From NCBI GenBank assembly GCA_032988195.1, contig JANTQE010000018.1, positions 256,184 to 320,183 on the forward strand: 64,000 bases of DNA, written 5' to 3'. Positions 23,662-35,024 of the stretch are shown here, one piece after another. The position numbers were made by a program, and so were the translations under genes. Positions within the stretch are counted from its first letter, which is position 1; every line of letters starts with the position of its first letter. This stretch comes from Arachnomyces sp. PD_36 (lineage: Eukaryota > Ascomycota > Eurotiomycetes > Onygenales > Arachnomycetaceae). The notes under the pieces are model-generated. The model did not search any database, had not been told where the DNA came from, and was given only the letters and a program-made list of their open reading frames with translations.

Positions 23662-25844
23662 ATGGACCCCACCACCATCCAAACGTTGTGCGCCGTCTGC
23701 GAAAGCTTGGAGTACGATGACCGAGAGAAAGGAACAACCAGTACAAGCAAAACTTTCGCAACCAAACATCACTCAGACTTCGAGGATCTTAAAACGTCTT
23801 CATCTAATGGCTGCTGGTTCTGCAGATTGCTCCTTGCCGGATTCACGAAGCAACGAATGGGTAAACAGCAAACGCCCAGGTCAGGATCGCAGATAAAACT
23901 CCGAACAATCCTTGATAGCAGGTGGAAAAGGGAGATCGGTCATCACGTTCTTATTGATTGGGGAAACATATGCGCATCGATCGGCGGAGGGGACGAAGTC
24001 GTTTATGTGCTCAAGAATGGTAAGTGATATATTACGTTGATTTTGAACAGGGAGAGGATAATACGGAGAGGCCAGCATTTGCTCAGTAACCCCCGCCATT
24101 TTATGTCGACTACTTCTTTGCTTCGCCTGTACTTAATCACGATCACGGGAGCTATACTCCGTAAGATGTCTATCATCCACCGCGGTTCTGGTTCGCTTAC
24201 ACTGTTCCAGCCTCCCCTGAGAATCGCATTCGGTGCCCGGAGTGGTCGAGCGATATCCACACAGGGAGTGAAGCAAATTTCAGGCTGGCGAAGCAATGGC
24301 TCGAAACCTGTTTGTCGTCCCATTCTTCGTGTCCTCGCGCGAAAGAAACCGATCTTCCAACTCGCGTGCTCGACGTTGGCCCTTCCGACGGAAGCGAATC
24401 ACCCGTCTTGCGTGCCACTGATGGTATGCGAGATACTTATATTGCCCTCAGTCATTGCTGGGGTCAAGTGCAGCCCCTTACCACGACCATAGAGACCATT
24501 GAGGATCGAATGGCCTGCATCCCCTTCGCATCTTTGCCCAAGACTTTCCGGGATGCAGTAGTGGTAGCCCGGAACATGGGTGTGAGATACCTTTGGATTG
24601 ACTCCCTGTGCATCGTTCAGGACTCACCCGTTGATTGGGAAACCGAATCGGCAAAGATGGGAGATTACTTCTCCAAATGCCTTTTTGCAATCGCATCTAC
24701 AGACGCATCGGATAGTTCACAGGGCTGCTTTCGGTATAGAGACCCATGGGCTAACGAACCTAGTGTGATGTCTCTTCGTCTCCCGCACATCGGAGTTAAG
24801 AAAGATCCACTCTCGACGTCTTCGATATATGACTGGCCTGCAGGAAAACGGAAGGTTCATATCACGCCGCAGAAGACTTGGTCCAGGACGCCTGTGATAT
24901 TCCCCTTGGCTCAACGAGCGTGGACTCTGCAGGAAACTTTTCTTGCCCCTCGTACCTTGCATTACGAGAGGACACAGCTAGCATGGACCTGTAAGGCTGG
25001 CGGGGCCGACGAGAATAAAATTGAGATCGAACAGCGCGAAGCGTCGAGAAAAGATTGGACTCGGCTGTTAATAGATGGAGAAAGCAGCCGTTGGACATCT
25101 CCCCAGACGATATTCTCGAATTGGTACGCAATGATAGAACAATACACTGCTCGCTCGATCACAAAAGAGAGAGATATTTTACCCGCCATTTCTGGTTTGG
25201 CCAGCCGGTTTCAAAAACTCAGTGTATCAAAATATTTGGCTGGGATGTGGGACAATGACCTTTCCCGCGGATTACTATGGATAGTCAAGGGAGACATCAG
25301 ACACGGGGATCAACGCTATCGTGCACCATCTTGGTCGTGGGCATCCATCAATTTAACCTCTATCAGTTATGAAAAGTGTCCCAAACCAGACACACAATGG
25401 CGATCAGATTGGTTCCAAATCAAAGCTGTTAGTGTCGAGATACCGACTAAAAACCCCTTTGGTGAAGTGGATGGCGGTGTGCTCGAAGTCACAGCACGTT
25501 TAAGGGGACTAGAGACTAAACCTCCGGTAATGTTCGGCCGCAAAGATGCGTTTGAGTATCGCAGAGCACAACTTACAGACCCTCTCACAAGCGAAAATAC
25601 CGGGACCATTTTCTTTGACGAGCCAAGGGGTAGCAATGAATCACAATCCATCGTTTGGTGTCTCCCAGTGTTTAACTGGAGTGCACATGACGGGAATGTT
25701 GGCACTGTTGGCCTGGCTTTGGTATTGGTTGACGAAGGGACTACCAGTCGTTACCGGCGCATTGGTTTAGTAGAGACTAAAGATCAGAAGTGGAATCGGG
25801 ACGCTTTTTCTAACTGTCCGAGCACTAGCTTCTGCATCATATAG
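23662..25844 (+). CDS. Heterokaryon-incompatibility (HET) domain protein
   Basis: HET proteins trigger cell death or growth arrest when unlike fungal individuals fuse, and many are rapidly evolving paralogues of unknown partner. A model that stays open is 23662–24019, 24071–24160 and 24211–25844 (about 693 residues), with two very short introns of 51 and 50 nt. The HET core is clear: YIALSHCWG, then LPKTFRDAVVVAR, RYLWIDSLCIVQD and DWETESAKMGDYFSKC. A conserved N-terminal block has CAVCESL and GCWFCRLLL. The frame upstream of the HET core (LAKQWLETCLSSHSSCP) is typical of the family. The middle exon is weakly protein-like, so the 24020–24210 stretch is the least certain part. The C-terminal half has PSWSWASI, also common in this family. 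No neighbour suggests a known het locus. Confidence 0.85.
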
Positions 25845-26705
25845 ATAGGAGCTCAGTTCCAGAACACAGATCCCTTGATTAAATCATACTTAGAACAGGA
25901 ATGACAGATACAACCTATATGCACTTTGTCACGGAATGCGGTATGACAATTCATTTTCTTTTTCCTAGCAACTACAGGAGAATACCACCGGGGTGAAAAT
26001 GGACTTTTGGTCGCAATTCCAAACTGCAAGGAGGTCAAAATAAAGTATACCGAGAAATAGGTCGGCATGCCGAGATTTTCATTGGAGCCAGTCGGCGCTT
26101 GTTCCTTCAAAGCTTCCGATTGGCCCGGAGGGTGTTTCTTGGCATCTATATTCCGAGTTTGGGATTGATTCTATTTTAATTGAGGAACACGGTATCTGGG
26201 TAGTAAATATGGTTGAGTTTCTACCATCAAAGCGGCGGAATAATATAAGCCTCTGCGGAAGAGTAAATAAGAATCCTAGCCCCTGGAGAATCCTATATCG
26301 GGCAAGCGACACGCTGATGGTAGTTCATCAGATGGCACGCAAGCCAACGAAGTGTGGGGGATTGTCGGAATATTCCAGTAAAGTGTATGGAGTAATGAGT
26401 CTAAGATGTTAGGAACCTACCGACATAAAGAACCCTTGTGAGCTGCTTGTCCCATCCAACAAAGCCTTTGTGCGGTTAAGACAATAAACCGCAAAAGACC
26501 GGAGAATGAAAGAAGAAGTAGATAAATAACGGGCTTTCCCTCACATATCATGTTTGCTTCAAAAAGGCCCAAGGTATATAAATACTGGTTCTCTCGCACA
26601 CTCCTGCACAAAGTTCTTAGAAGCCAGCTCCCCCGAAACCGTTCCGAGAACCCCAAACGCGGTTCTCCTCTCGACACTCTACCTCTCAACAAAAAAGACT
26701 CTAAT
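25845..26705. other. Intergenic region with promoter of small membrane-protein gene
   Basis: No gene is supported on either strand. The only clear signal is a TATA-like element near the right end, annotated separately. Confidence 0.55.
26575..26584 (+). promoter_or_regulatory. TATA-box-like element
   Basis: TATATAAATA lies about 120 nt before the ATG at 26706. Transcription beginning about 30–60 nt downstream of it would exclude the in-frame codons between 26550 and 26705, which supports the ATG at 26706 as the start. Confidence 0.5.
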
Positions 26706-27260
26706 ATGGGCAACGAAAGATTGACAGATGCGGTAGGCATATTTTTCGCAGTCTGCATCTTCTTCTGCGTAATCGTCATCTCGGTATACGCCTGGAGAGG
26801 AATCGCCTCCAGATACCGCAAACGTCGTCTCGAACGCCAGCAGGCACTACCTGTCCATAGAACGGACGCAACTGGACCCGAAGCGCCCGGGACCAGCCAG
26901 GGCCCCGATCACTTCGAATCCCTACGGCATAAAAGCCGCAAGCACAACAAATACCGCGAGAGAATACTAGCTGCTACTTCTTCTCGCCGCCAGCCATCTC
27001 CTCAAACACAGAAGCCTCAGCCGCAGCCGTCTTCTGAGCCGCAGCAACCGCCTCCACCGTACATACCGTCCCCAAAGTTCGAAGAGGTTCCACTTAACGA
27101 TATTGATGCCCAGAGCCTCAGAAGCAGCGACAGGTACCGCAGCTATAAGCAGCAAACTCGAGCGGGGCGGAGAGGATACGGACGAGAGATGGCGACGGGA
27201 CCTATGCTGCCACCAGCGCCACAAATAATAAACGACCGTCTCCCGGGAAGGACCTTCTAA
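26706..27260 (+). CDS. Small single-pass membrane protein with a PPPY motif
   Basis: Not recognised. From ATG 26706 it encodes about 184 residues in one exon. One transmembrane segment (AVGIFFAVCIFFCVIVISVY) is near the N terminus and is followed by a basic patch (RYRKRRLERQQ). The rest is a hydrophilic Pro/Gln/Arg-rich tail containing QPPPPYIPSP, a PPxY motif of the kind bound by WW domains of Rsp5-type ubiquitin ligases. The combination resembles small Rsp5 adaptors, but that is inference from the motif alone. The start was chosen because a TATA-like element lies just upstream and the membrane segment then sits at the N terminus. Confidence 0.65.
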   Translation: MGNERLTDAVGIFFAVCIFFCVIVISVYAWRGIASRYRKRRLERQQALPVHRTDATGPEAPGTSQGPDHFESLRHKSRKHNKYRERILAATSSRRQPSPQTQKPQPQPSSEPQQPPPPYIPSPKFEEVPLNDIDAQSLRSSDRYRSYKQQTRAGRRGYGREMATGPMLPPAPQIINDRLPGRTF

Positions 27261-27704
27261 GTAGGAATTCTTAGAGTTGTGGTCGAATGGGGGCTATTGG
27301 AGACTTCTCTAGCCATGACGTTGTGCAGAGTACACTGTATATTATTCCAGTTACTGAATTCATTGTAACGTGTGCATTTGTCTATAATGGAGTGTTGTCC
27401 ATATAATGTCAAAGGAATTCGTTCATTTCACCAATCCCATAGTTTCCAAGTGAACAAAGAGGAGTGAATAACAATGGATTGTAATCACATAGTCAATCCG
27501 AGACAAAGCAAATCGAACCAACCGAATGAAACCGGAAACCTCAGGGTTGATCAAGGATTTACAACTGATGCGTAAATCATGCATAAGAAGCAGAACCCAA
27601 CCACCGGAAAATAGAAGCTAGGTAGTCGAAATGGTTGAGTATCGTGCAATAAAACTTGACTCTTGTTCTATTCCCAAAGCCGGGGAATGGATCGTCAGAG
27701 AGTC
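27261..27704. other. Intergenic region between convergent genes
   Basis: AT-rich, with no gene supported. It holds the two 3' ends. Confidence 0.6.
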
Positions 27705-28745
27705 TTAGTCCGATTCTGAATCGAAGTACTCGTCGACGTTACCCAGCCATGTTGCGCGATTAGGAAGGTCTATACGCTCCCCGGTCAGAACATCCAAGGA
27801 CTGGAGGGTCGGTGGGTAAGTGTCGGGGTCGAGAGACAGTACTCGCACAATTCTAGGGCAATCCAAGTCTTCAACTAAAAATCCCACCATTTCCTCAATC
27901 TCGTACCGCGTAATAAATCGATCGCCGTCAGGAATCGAACATAATTTGGAGTACTGAACCTTTGGCGGTCGTTCGGTGAAGCTAAGGTTCACTATAAGTT
28001 CGCTGAGCTTGAGCAGGTTGTCATCGCAATCATCTGGAAGAGTGAAAGCCATGTGGCAGATGTGACGCATTCGTAGACGAAGGCAGTGAAGTTGCGGAAG
28101 AAGTCTACTGATATGCAGGCAAATGTGGTTTCGTTGCCTCCCTTCGTCCTCCGGTGGGAGAAAAGAAGTGCCACATGTGTCCATCTCTAATGTGGTCAGG
28201 TTACTGAGCGAGAGTAGTCGAGACATTGTTTGCTCGTGGATATAGTCAGGTCGCGGGAGGAATAGAAGCTGATAATGATTCCCGCGAAATGCCTTAAAGC
28301 GGAGGGTATGCAATTTGTGACAGGTGCTAAGAATGGATGTCATCTTGGAGAGATTATCATCTAGCCAACTGATCCATTGGGCACGAGCCTTTAGATCTTG
28401 GCTCCAAGCACTGGAAGTGGAACCCGCTTCAATCGGACTGGGGGTTCCCGGGCCCGGGCGCGGTGGCGGGAAGATCGGATCCCAGCAGTCAAGTCCACGG
28501 AATGCAAATTCGACCTCTCTCACAGTAGATTTCAGAGATTCCAATGTTTCTTCTGCTCCCGGTGCAGAAAACACTGACCCTAGGGTCTTAAAAGACACTT
28601 TAAGGTCTTCTAAAAGGACGCTTCGAGCGAATGGATACCATAGTTTGAAAAGCGTCAGTCGTCTCACATCTTCATGGAAGAAGGATGCACCTAGATACTC
28701 GATGGTGAGAAGCAATAACTCTGGTGGCAGTCTCTGGATAGACAT
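27705..28745 (-). CDS. F-box-like protein
   Basis: The protein begins with an F-box-like segment (MSIQRLPPELLLLTIEYLG), the part that would dock to Skp1 in an SCF ubiquitin ligase. The remainder has leucine-spaced segments (LRLRMRHICHM, LSLSNLTTLEMDTCG) like degenerate leucine-rich repeats of many fungal F-box proteins. The single exon from ATG 28745 gives 346 residues. The frame is open upstream to 29000, but starting at 28745 places the F-box at the N terminus as usual and keeps a 364-bp shared promoter with the divergent mL54 gene. Substrate unknown. Confidence 0.75.
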   Translation of the reverse strand: MSIQRLPPELLLLTIEYLGASFFHEDVRRLTLFKLWYPFARSVLLEDLKVSFKTLGSVFSAPGAEETLESLKSTVREVEFAFRGLDCWDPIFPPPRPGPGTPSPIEAGSTSSAWSQDLKARAQWISWLDDNLSKMTSILSTCHKLHTLRFKAFRGNHYQLLFLPRPDYIHEQTMSRLLSLSNLTTLEMDTCGTSFLPPEDEGRQRNHICLHISRLLPQLHCLRLRMRHICHMAFTLPDDCDDNLLKLSELIVNLSFTERPPKVQYSKLCSIPDGDRFITRYEIEEMVGFLVEDLDCPRIVRVLSLDPDTYPPTLQSLDVLTGERIDLPNRATWLGNVDEYFDSESD

Positions 28746-29109
28746 GGCCAAGTGGAGCGAGGGATCTGTGACACCTCTTGAGACCACCGACGATGGTGAA
28801 GTATCATTAATGTGCTGTTTGATCTGAGCTGAGGTTGTCGTGGGATAGCTTGAAGAGAAGCAGGTGTGGAGCTCTGTGAACACGGAACCATCCACGTGAC
28901 CTCGAAATTTATTTCTTGGCATCGGCATCCAAACCGCAAAAGCTTCAAAAAATCCAACTCCGATCAATTTCATAGTCCATCCGGCCAACATCAACCTCAC
29001 TCACGGGCCGGTCCTCACTCCAATTCAACACCGGCGATACCTCACGCCCCCCTTCTCAGAAAACTAACTCCACCCCGAAGAAGCACGCACACCACCCCCA
29101 ACCGCAACA
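28746..29109. other. Shared divergent promoter, F-box gene and mL54 gene
   Basis: 364 bp separates the two start codons. The upstream frame of the F-box gene remains open through most of it, but nothing in it is domain-like. Confidence 0.55.
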
Positions 29110-29846
29110 ATGCTCTGCCACCAGTGCCGCACGCTCATCACCACCTCCCGTTCCTCGCCCTCCTCCCTCCGCCTCCTCTCCCAATCCAACTCATACCGCT
29201 CATACAGCAGCACCCCCTCGCTCCTTTCCTCAGCCCCAACCCCCAACGCCCCCTCAATCACTCTCCCATCGACAGGCGCCGCACCACCAGAAGGCGCCAC
29301 CTCCGAGGGAAGCTCGAAACCCACACCCCCTTCTTCCTCTTCCTCCACACCACCAGCGGGCCGCGTACAAAGCAGCTGTATCGTAGGCACGAAACTCCAG
29401 GGATTGAATTACATGAAAAACAAGCCCGATCTAGTAGCGTTGGATGACTCGGAATATCCGAGCTGGTTATGGGGGCTTTTGGATAATGTGAAGGCATCTA
29501 AGAAGGCTGATGGTGGGGAGGGAGAAATTCGTAAGTTTTTAAATAATTAACCTTGCTTTGAAATTCTGTAAAGGTATCTAACCAACGACGACGAACAGAA
29601 ATGAACCGCAAACAACGAAAACGCCACGAAAAGAAGATGGCAGCTCTCGAAGCCGCGAAGCCACGGAAGATCCCCGTCCACGAACAATCTATCGATATCA
29701 CATCCGCTTCGGAGACCGCGAATGCCGGTGATGACCTTCTTAGTGTTGCTGTTAAGGGGCAGGAGAAGAGAGGGGAGATCACGAAGAGTGCGAGGGAGGC
29801 GAGGAGAAAGGGGATTCGGGAGGCTAACTTCTTGAAGGGATTGTAG
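29110..29846 (+). CDS. Mitochondrial large-subunit ribosomal protein mL54 (MRPL37-type)
   Basis: A structural component of the mitochondrial ribosome large subunit. Exons 29110–29530 and 29599–29846 (68-nt intron) give 222 residues. The N terminus is rich in Arg, Ser and Leu with few acidic residues and fits a mitochondrial targeting sequence. A low-complexity Ser/Pro linker follows. The family core is KLQGLNYMKNKPDLVALDD, then SEYPSWLWGLL, and the basic RKQRKRHEKKM segment. The C terminus ends in ITKSAREARRKGIREANFL, also typical. The intron falls inside the conserved region and both splice sites are standard. Confidence 0.88.
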
Positions 29847-30574
29847 ATTGTATGTATGATTTTGGGTTATTGAGGATGTCCTAGATAGTGATGCACTGCT
29901 GGACGAGGGGGGGGGGTGTAATTCGGTTGCCGGGAAGATTTTACTTCCTGACAGCCCTGTTTTTATATTGGGTGAGGCCATCTCAGCCTCTATTCTGTAT
30001 TATATCATATAGACCCCGGTCAAATCGGGAAAGGAATGATCTCTTTTGTAAATTGTTATGTTCATATCATTTTAAAAGCCCTAAGATGCTATCCGTGCCA
30101 GCAGTAGTGATGAAGAAAGAGATGGGTGCAATAACGTAGAGGGGACCGTTTTAAAGATATAAACCCTCAGCAATAACAAGCCGAATGGGTATCAAAAGAC
30201 CCAATAGACGAATGGAAAACAAAACTCAGATGGTGTAACTGATCCAGATAGATGATGCTGAGAAGATATAGAAGTGAAAAAGGGGGTATTGGAAAATGCC
30301 AGCCAGCGTCAAATGCAATGATAAAGAAAAACCAAGGTATGTATAAGAGACCAAAGACAAAATGAAATTAGACAAAAGAGAGACGTAGCAAAGAATAAGG
30401 TCCAAACATAATGAAGGATAGGGAGTAATCCCTTCCTTGATGCGGAGTCATAAACTAGATCGACCTTCGCCGTGGCCGTAGAAGTCATCATCGTGGTCGT
30501 TTAGTCGTTATCGTAAGGCATGATTCATCCCAGCGACTAATCCACGATATAACATAGGCGAATAATATATCTCC
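29847..30574. other. Intergenic region between convergent genes
   Basis: AT-rich with a 10-base G run at about 29907–29916. No gene is supported. Confidence 0.6.
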
Positions 30575-32252
30575 TCAAGCACTGACACCCGAGCCAGTGA
30601 CTGAGCTCCATCTGAACCTTCTTAAACCGCCCTTTACAGCTTCGCTTCCACAGTCAGCCCCATTCAGACCTCCACAGCTCCCATTACCCGCGTCTGCCCC
30701 AAACGAACCGATTCCAAGCCCATTACCTGCTTCCGTCCTGCCGACTTGTCGCCCTAAAGCATACCCGCTCGAGAAGCTAATGGCGGAAAAAAGAACAACT
30801 ACCCCAGCACTGAGCACCCATGTCATTAACGTAGGGCTAACGCCAGAGACCGAGTCGGTAAGTGCAACACGGCGTGATTTTTTCGAAGATGGAGATACCG
30901 CGCGATTAGCACTCGAGCGATCCTTGGAGGAGCTAGCTTTTCGTTTCGCTTTCTGTGCAGCATTTGTGGGGGACGGCGGGTTGGTAGAGCGTTCTGACAT
31001 GGTGTGCTTATTCTGCTGTGTGATATGGCGAGGAATAGACGACGGCCCTCGGTTAGGGCTATTACTTTCTGTGGTGGGCATAGAACGAGCATGGGTTCCC
31101 CTTTGCTCACCACCACTATCATCATCCATCGCAACTGATCCAGGTACCAGCCTAAATGAGGATGGCTCAACCCTGTTATCGGCATTTGTTCTGATATTTG
31201 ATGGTTGGGAGTCGTTTTTCGGGAGACCCCGCGCAGCAGCAGCACATGAGAGAAGCGTTGACAAACTTGCCCGCAGGGCGGCATCATGATCTGCCTGATG
31301 AGAAGGAGAAATCATGCTGTATGGGCTATGTTGTTGTTGCTGGCGTTGGTGACGTGAAGCGTGCACGCTGGTCTGAGAGCTTCTCCGTGTGGACGTCCGT
31401 GTAGCTGTCGGTCTTGAATGGGATGCAGGAACAGAAGATCTATGCGATGGTTCTGCGGCTCTTGAATAAGCCTGGGCTTGGGTTGACGTGGATGCGTGTG
31501 AAAAGACATTCGGTTGAGGAGTAAAGGTCGGCGGATTTTGGTTGAACGCTAAAGCGGTGGAGGTATCGTCTTCGTCGCTTGAGGATATCGTATCCTCCGC
31601 CGATCCCAGTGAATCTTCTCGAAGCAATAATCCATCTTCACGAGGTTGAGAGGCGATATCCTCGTTTGAGCTGCTCAGAACTCGGTCCGATTCACTCTCA
31701 CTTTCTTCATATTCATCCTGACTGCTCCCTTCTCCACTCGGTGCTCTGCGTGAGTAGTTGATGTTCGCTGCTGCGGCGGTAGCAAGGTGCTGGAGGCGTC
31801 TCCGCCGTCGCCGATAGTGCTGTGCGTCATTCTGGACATTTAGGCCTGTAGTGACGATATCATCTCCGCCAGAGGAAAGGGACGACGAGGAAGGCTGCGA
31901 GGATATCTCGATCCAGGAATCTACGTAGTATTTGTATGAGTACATATTGACAAGAGGTACAATAATAAAGTGATATATCTGTTCTTTTGAACGTTGCGTG
32001 GTCGATCAATCTGCATGTTGTAGAAAGGTTGCACATAGCTGTTGCCTTGCATCGACGACGACATCTTGAGTACAAGAAAACGGGAGACGTACCTTCTGAT
32101 CTTGTTGCCTGCGCACCCGACACGCTACGAGGCAGAGGGACATTCTCTCGCGGCATCTGACTTCCGGTCTGGGTCATTCGGTTGAGGTCTGGCGCGTTGG
32201 GTCGTCCGGAGCCGTGGAGGCCTTGACCTGTCTGATAGGGCTGTCTATCCAT
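30575..32252 (-). CDS. Unrecognised Ser-rich protein with one C-terminal membrane segment
   Basis: The function is not known to me. The likely model is two exons, 32252–32093 and 31983–30575 (about 522 residues). The donor at 32092 is standard; the acceptor at 31984 was chosen because it keeps the frame open and is less certain. The first exon has MDRQPYQTGQGLHGSGRP. The second exon starts near a conserved-looking YSYKYYVDSWIEISSQPSSS block, followed by an Arg run (about 31810), long acidic Ser tracts and low-complexity polar sequence. A single hydrophobic stretch (TLMTWVLSAGVVVLFSAISF) lies about 75 residues from the C terminus and precedes a glycine-rich tail. A basic cluster plus C-terminal membrane anchor could mean an ER or nuclear-envelope protein, but this is only inference. 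Confidence 0.55.
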
Positions 32253-33403
32253 CTTCCAATAGCATCTGGCTGCAACGGCGGGTCGTGGATGAGAGGGCGA
32301 TAAAGGAAGCCAGGCAGACGTCGACCGGATCGAGAGGCGGCAAGTCGGAGGGGTATGGGTAAACGTGGGCGGCGCTAATCTGTATCGAGTTCCCTTGAGT
32401 ATGATGAGATTCGCTTGCTTCCCTGGGCCTAAAGGAAAGAGCAAATCAAAGCGAATCAAGAGCCGCAACGGGTATGCGCTGTTCAGTGGACCACTAGGAC
32501 TCCAGCGTCTGTTCTCGAGATGGTCGAGTTCGTGAGATCGTAGCGTGAGAGTAGATAGACAGGTGACGGTTAAAGGAATCAATAGAATGGATATGTTGGG
32601 CGATAGGGAGGCGGTCGATAAATAAGGACAAAGAGAGAGGGAGAGTTATCAGCCCCGTGACAGGAGCGCGAGATGACGACAGGCTGGTGACCACCAAGGA
32701 TTAGGATCTCGAGTCGCAAACGTTCTCAAAGGTAGAGAGCACGCTCATAATCAACAGAGCGAGCCGTGAGAAGTTCGACTCTCTGTATACGGTCTTGGAG
32801 AGAACAAAGGGTGGAAGAAAGAAGAAGGGGAGGTTGAGGTCGAGGAGGACGAAGCGGCTGAGAGAGAGATAAGGGAGGAGAGGCTGTGGGGGAGGACAAG
32901 GGCGTGTTGGGTGTGTGCAGTGTATGCACGTGCTACTTCTTAGTGGCAGTGAAGGGCGGGGAAAGCTGGAAACAGTGGGTGGGAAGTGGTGATAAGAAGA
33001 GGGGAAGAGTGGAAATAGAGATCTCACCGTCTTTATCTTATCAGCGGAACCTGTGATCAACATGGTCAGGTGATGATCTACTGCAGATGATGATGTCGAT
33101 GAGCACGACAAAGAAGGCATTGCTGTCGACTGAGTTGTTCAGATAATAGATGATATTGATTGAATTACTCCATGGAGATTTTAGTAGAGGAAGCCCTTGA
33201 CCAAAAAAAGAGCACGACAGGGAAAAAACTTTTGTAGAGAACAACCCAAGGAAAAACAAAAGGGGATAAACATGCACCAATAAGACATACATCACCTTGG
33301 AGAGTTTGCAGACATTCATGATACTCATGTACACACACATGCTTCATTCATACAGAACGAGATTATTGGGGATCCCAGTTAGTGTTGATTAGAAGAGACT
33401 TCC
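32253..33403. other. Intergenic region between tandem minus-strand genes
   Basis: Holds the promoter and leader of the 30575–32252 gene, pyrimidine-rich on the minus strand at about 32700–33000, and the 3' end of the nucleolin-like gene. Open frames at 32701–33120 and 33041–33340 look random. Confidence 0.55.
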
Positions 33404-35024
33404 TTAAAAGGTTGTCTTCTTGCCAGAGAAATCGCCAAACCCTCCACGGTTGGTGGAACCACCACGCCCGCCGCCACGGCCACGGTCGTTAAAGCCTCCA
33501 CGACCACCACCGCGGCCGCCACGACCACGGTCATTGAAGCCACCGCGGCCACCACCGCGGCCACCTCGTCCTCCGCGAGGAGAGTCGCCGTTGTTCTGGC
33601 GGGGAGTGCTGAAGTCGAGACGGATCGGGCGACCGCCAATGTCAGCGCCATGCAGAGCATTGAGAGCTGAGCGAGCCTCATCCACGGAAGAGAACTGGAC
33701 GTATCCGAAACCCTTGGGGCGACCGGAGTCGGGATCGGTAGGAAGACGGATGCCGAGGATGCCACCGTATTCGGAAAAGGCCTCGTGGAGCGAATCCTCG
33801 TTGGCACCGAATGAAATGTTGCCGACAAAGAGAGTGTCACTCTCAGGGCTGGTCTGGTCACCGAAGTTCTGGGCACGGGATTGAGCACGGTCTTTCCCAG
33901 CATCAGCGCGGGCGTTGGCGAAATCGACGTTCATCTTGCGTCCGTCAAGATCGACATCCTTCTTTTCAGCATGGGCCTTTGCCGCATCTGCAGCATTGGC
34001 GAACTCAACGTAACCGAAACTGCAATGGAAATTAGCATTCGGGAATGACAATGTAGAGTAGTAGTAGGAGTCAATACGTACCCACGGGAGCGACCAGTAT
34101 CACGCTCAGTCACGATGCGAACACCGGTAAGCTCACCATACGGCTCGAATTCTGCTCGGAGAACCTCCTCATCCACATTCCAGGACAAGTTACCGATGAA
34201 AAGGTTACCAGTCGCTGGAGCGGCACCAGTGTCTTCGGTCTTGGTTTTCTTAGAGACGGGTGCTTCCTCGGATTCTGCCTTGCGCTTCTGGGTCTTGGGA
34301 GCTTCGTCCTCAGAGCTCTCGTCAGATGAAGACTCCCCGGAAGAACTCCCCTCGGACGCATCGGAACCCTCGTCAGCGGAAGACTCGTCGGAAGAATCGG
34401 AGTCGGAGGACGCCTTCTATAAGACCAGTTAGTCAATGCTCTCAAGTTCAAGATTCACGTAGATAGCAAAGCACTGCTTACCTTGGTACCGTTCACGGCA
34501 GCGGGTTTCTTGGTCACCTTCTCGGCCTTGGCAGGGGCTCCCTCGCTAGAACTCTCGTCAGATTCGGAACTGGACTCTGACGTGGAATCGGATTCGGACT
34601 CAGAAGAAGACTCCTCATCGCTCTCACTGTCACTAGCCTCAGCCTTGGAGGCTGGCTTCTTCACTTCCTCCTCATCTTCGGACGAGGAAGACGAATCGGA
34701 ATCGGAGTCTGCGGGCTTTGCCTTTGCCTCGGTCTTGGCGGCCTTCTTGACAGGCTTCTCATCTTCGCTCTCACTCTCGCTGGAGCTGCTGGAAGCATCG
34801 GACTCCATATCCTCGTCGCTGGAGGACTCGGAGCTGCTGGGCTCGGGGGTAGGTTCCTTCTTCTTCTTCTTGCTGGACTTCTCCTCCTTGGCAGCTACCT
34901 TGCGAGCAATATCCTTGCTCTTTGCCTTGGGACTCTGCGACGGCTTGGTAACGCCGGCATCCTTCACCTTGCCGAGAGCCTTGTTGGTGGCCTTCTCGAC
35001 CTTTGACGACTTGGTCTTCGACAT
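33404..35024 (-). CDS. nsr1: Nucleolin-like nucleolar RNA-binding protein (Nsr1/Gar2)
   Basis: Nsr1/Gar2 proteins bind pre-rRNA and snoRNPs in the nucleolus and support 18S rRNA production. Three exons, 35024–34482, 34416–34082 and 34019–33404, give 497 residues. The order is diagnostic: a Lys-rich N terminus, long acidic Ser tracts (Ser/Asp/Glu runs, sites for casein kinase 2), two RNA-recognition motifs and an RGG tail. RRM1 has LFIGNLSWNV and RGFGYVEF; RRM2 has LFVGNISFGA and KGFGYVQF. The tail carries repeated GGRGGGRGGFNDRGRG units. The second intron splits the RNP1 motif of RRM1. Repeated serine and glycine codons produce long antisense open frames, which are shadows. Confidence 0.93.

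Noticed and set aside
30597..31289. 230-codon plus-strand open frame
   Set aside because: Opposite the Ser-rich gene at 30575–32252; the continuous frame with a membrane segment is on the minus strand.
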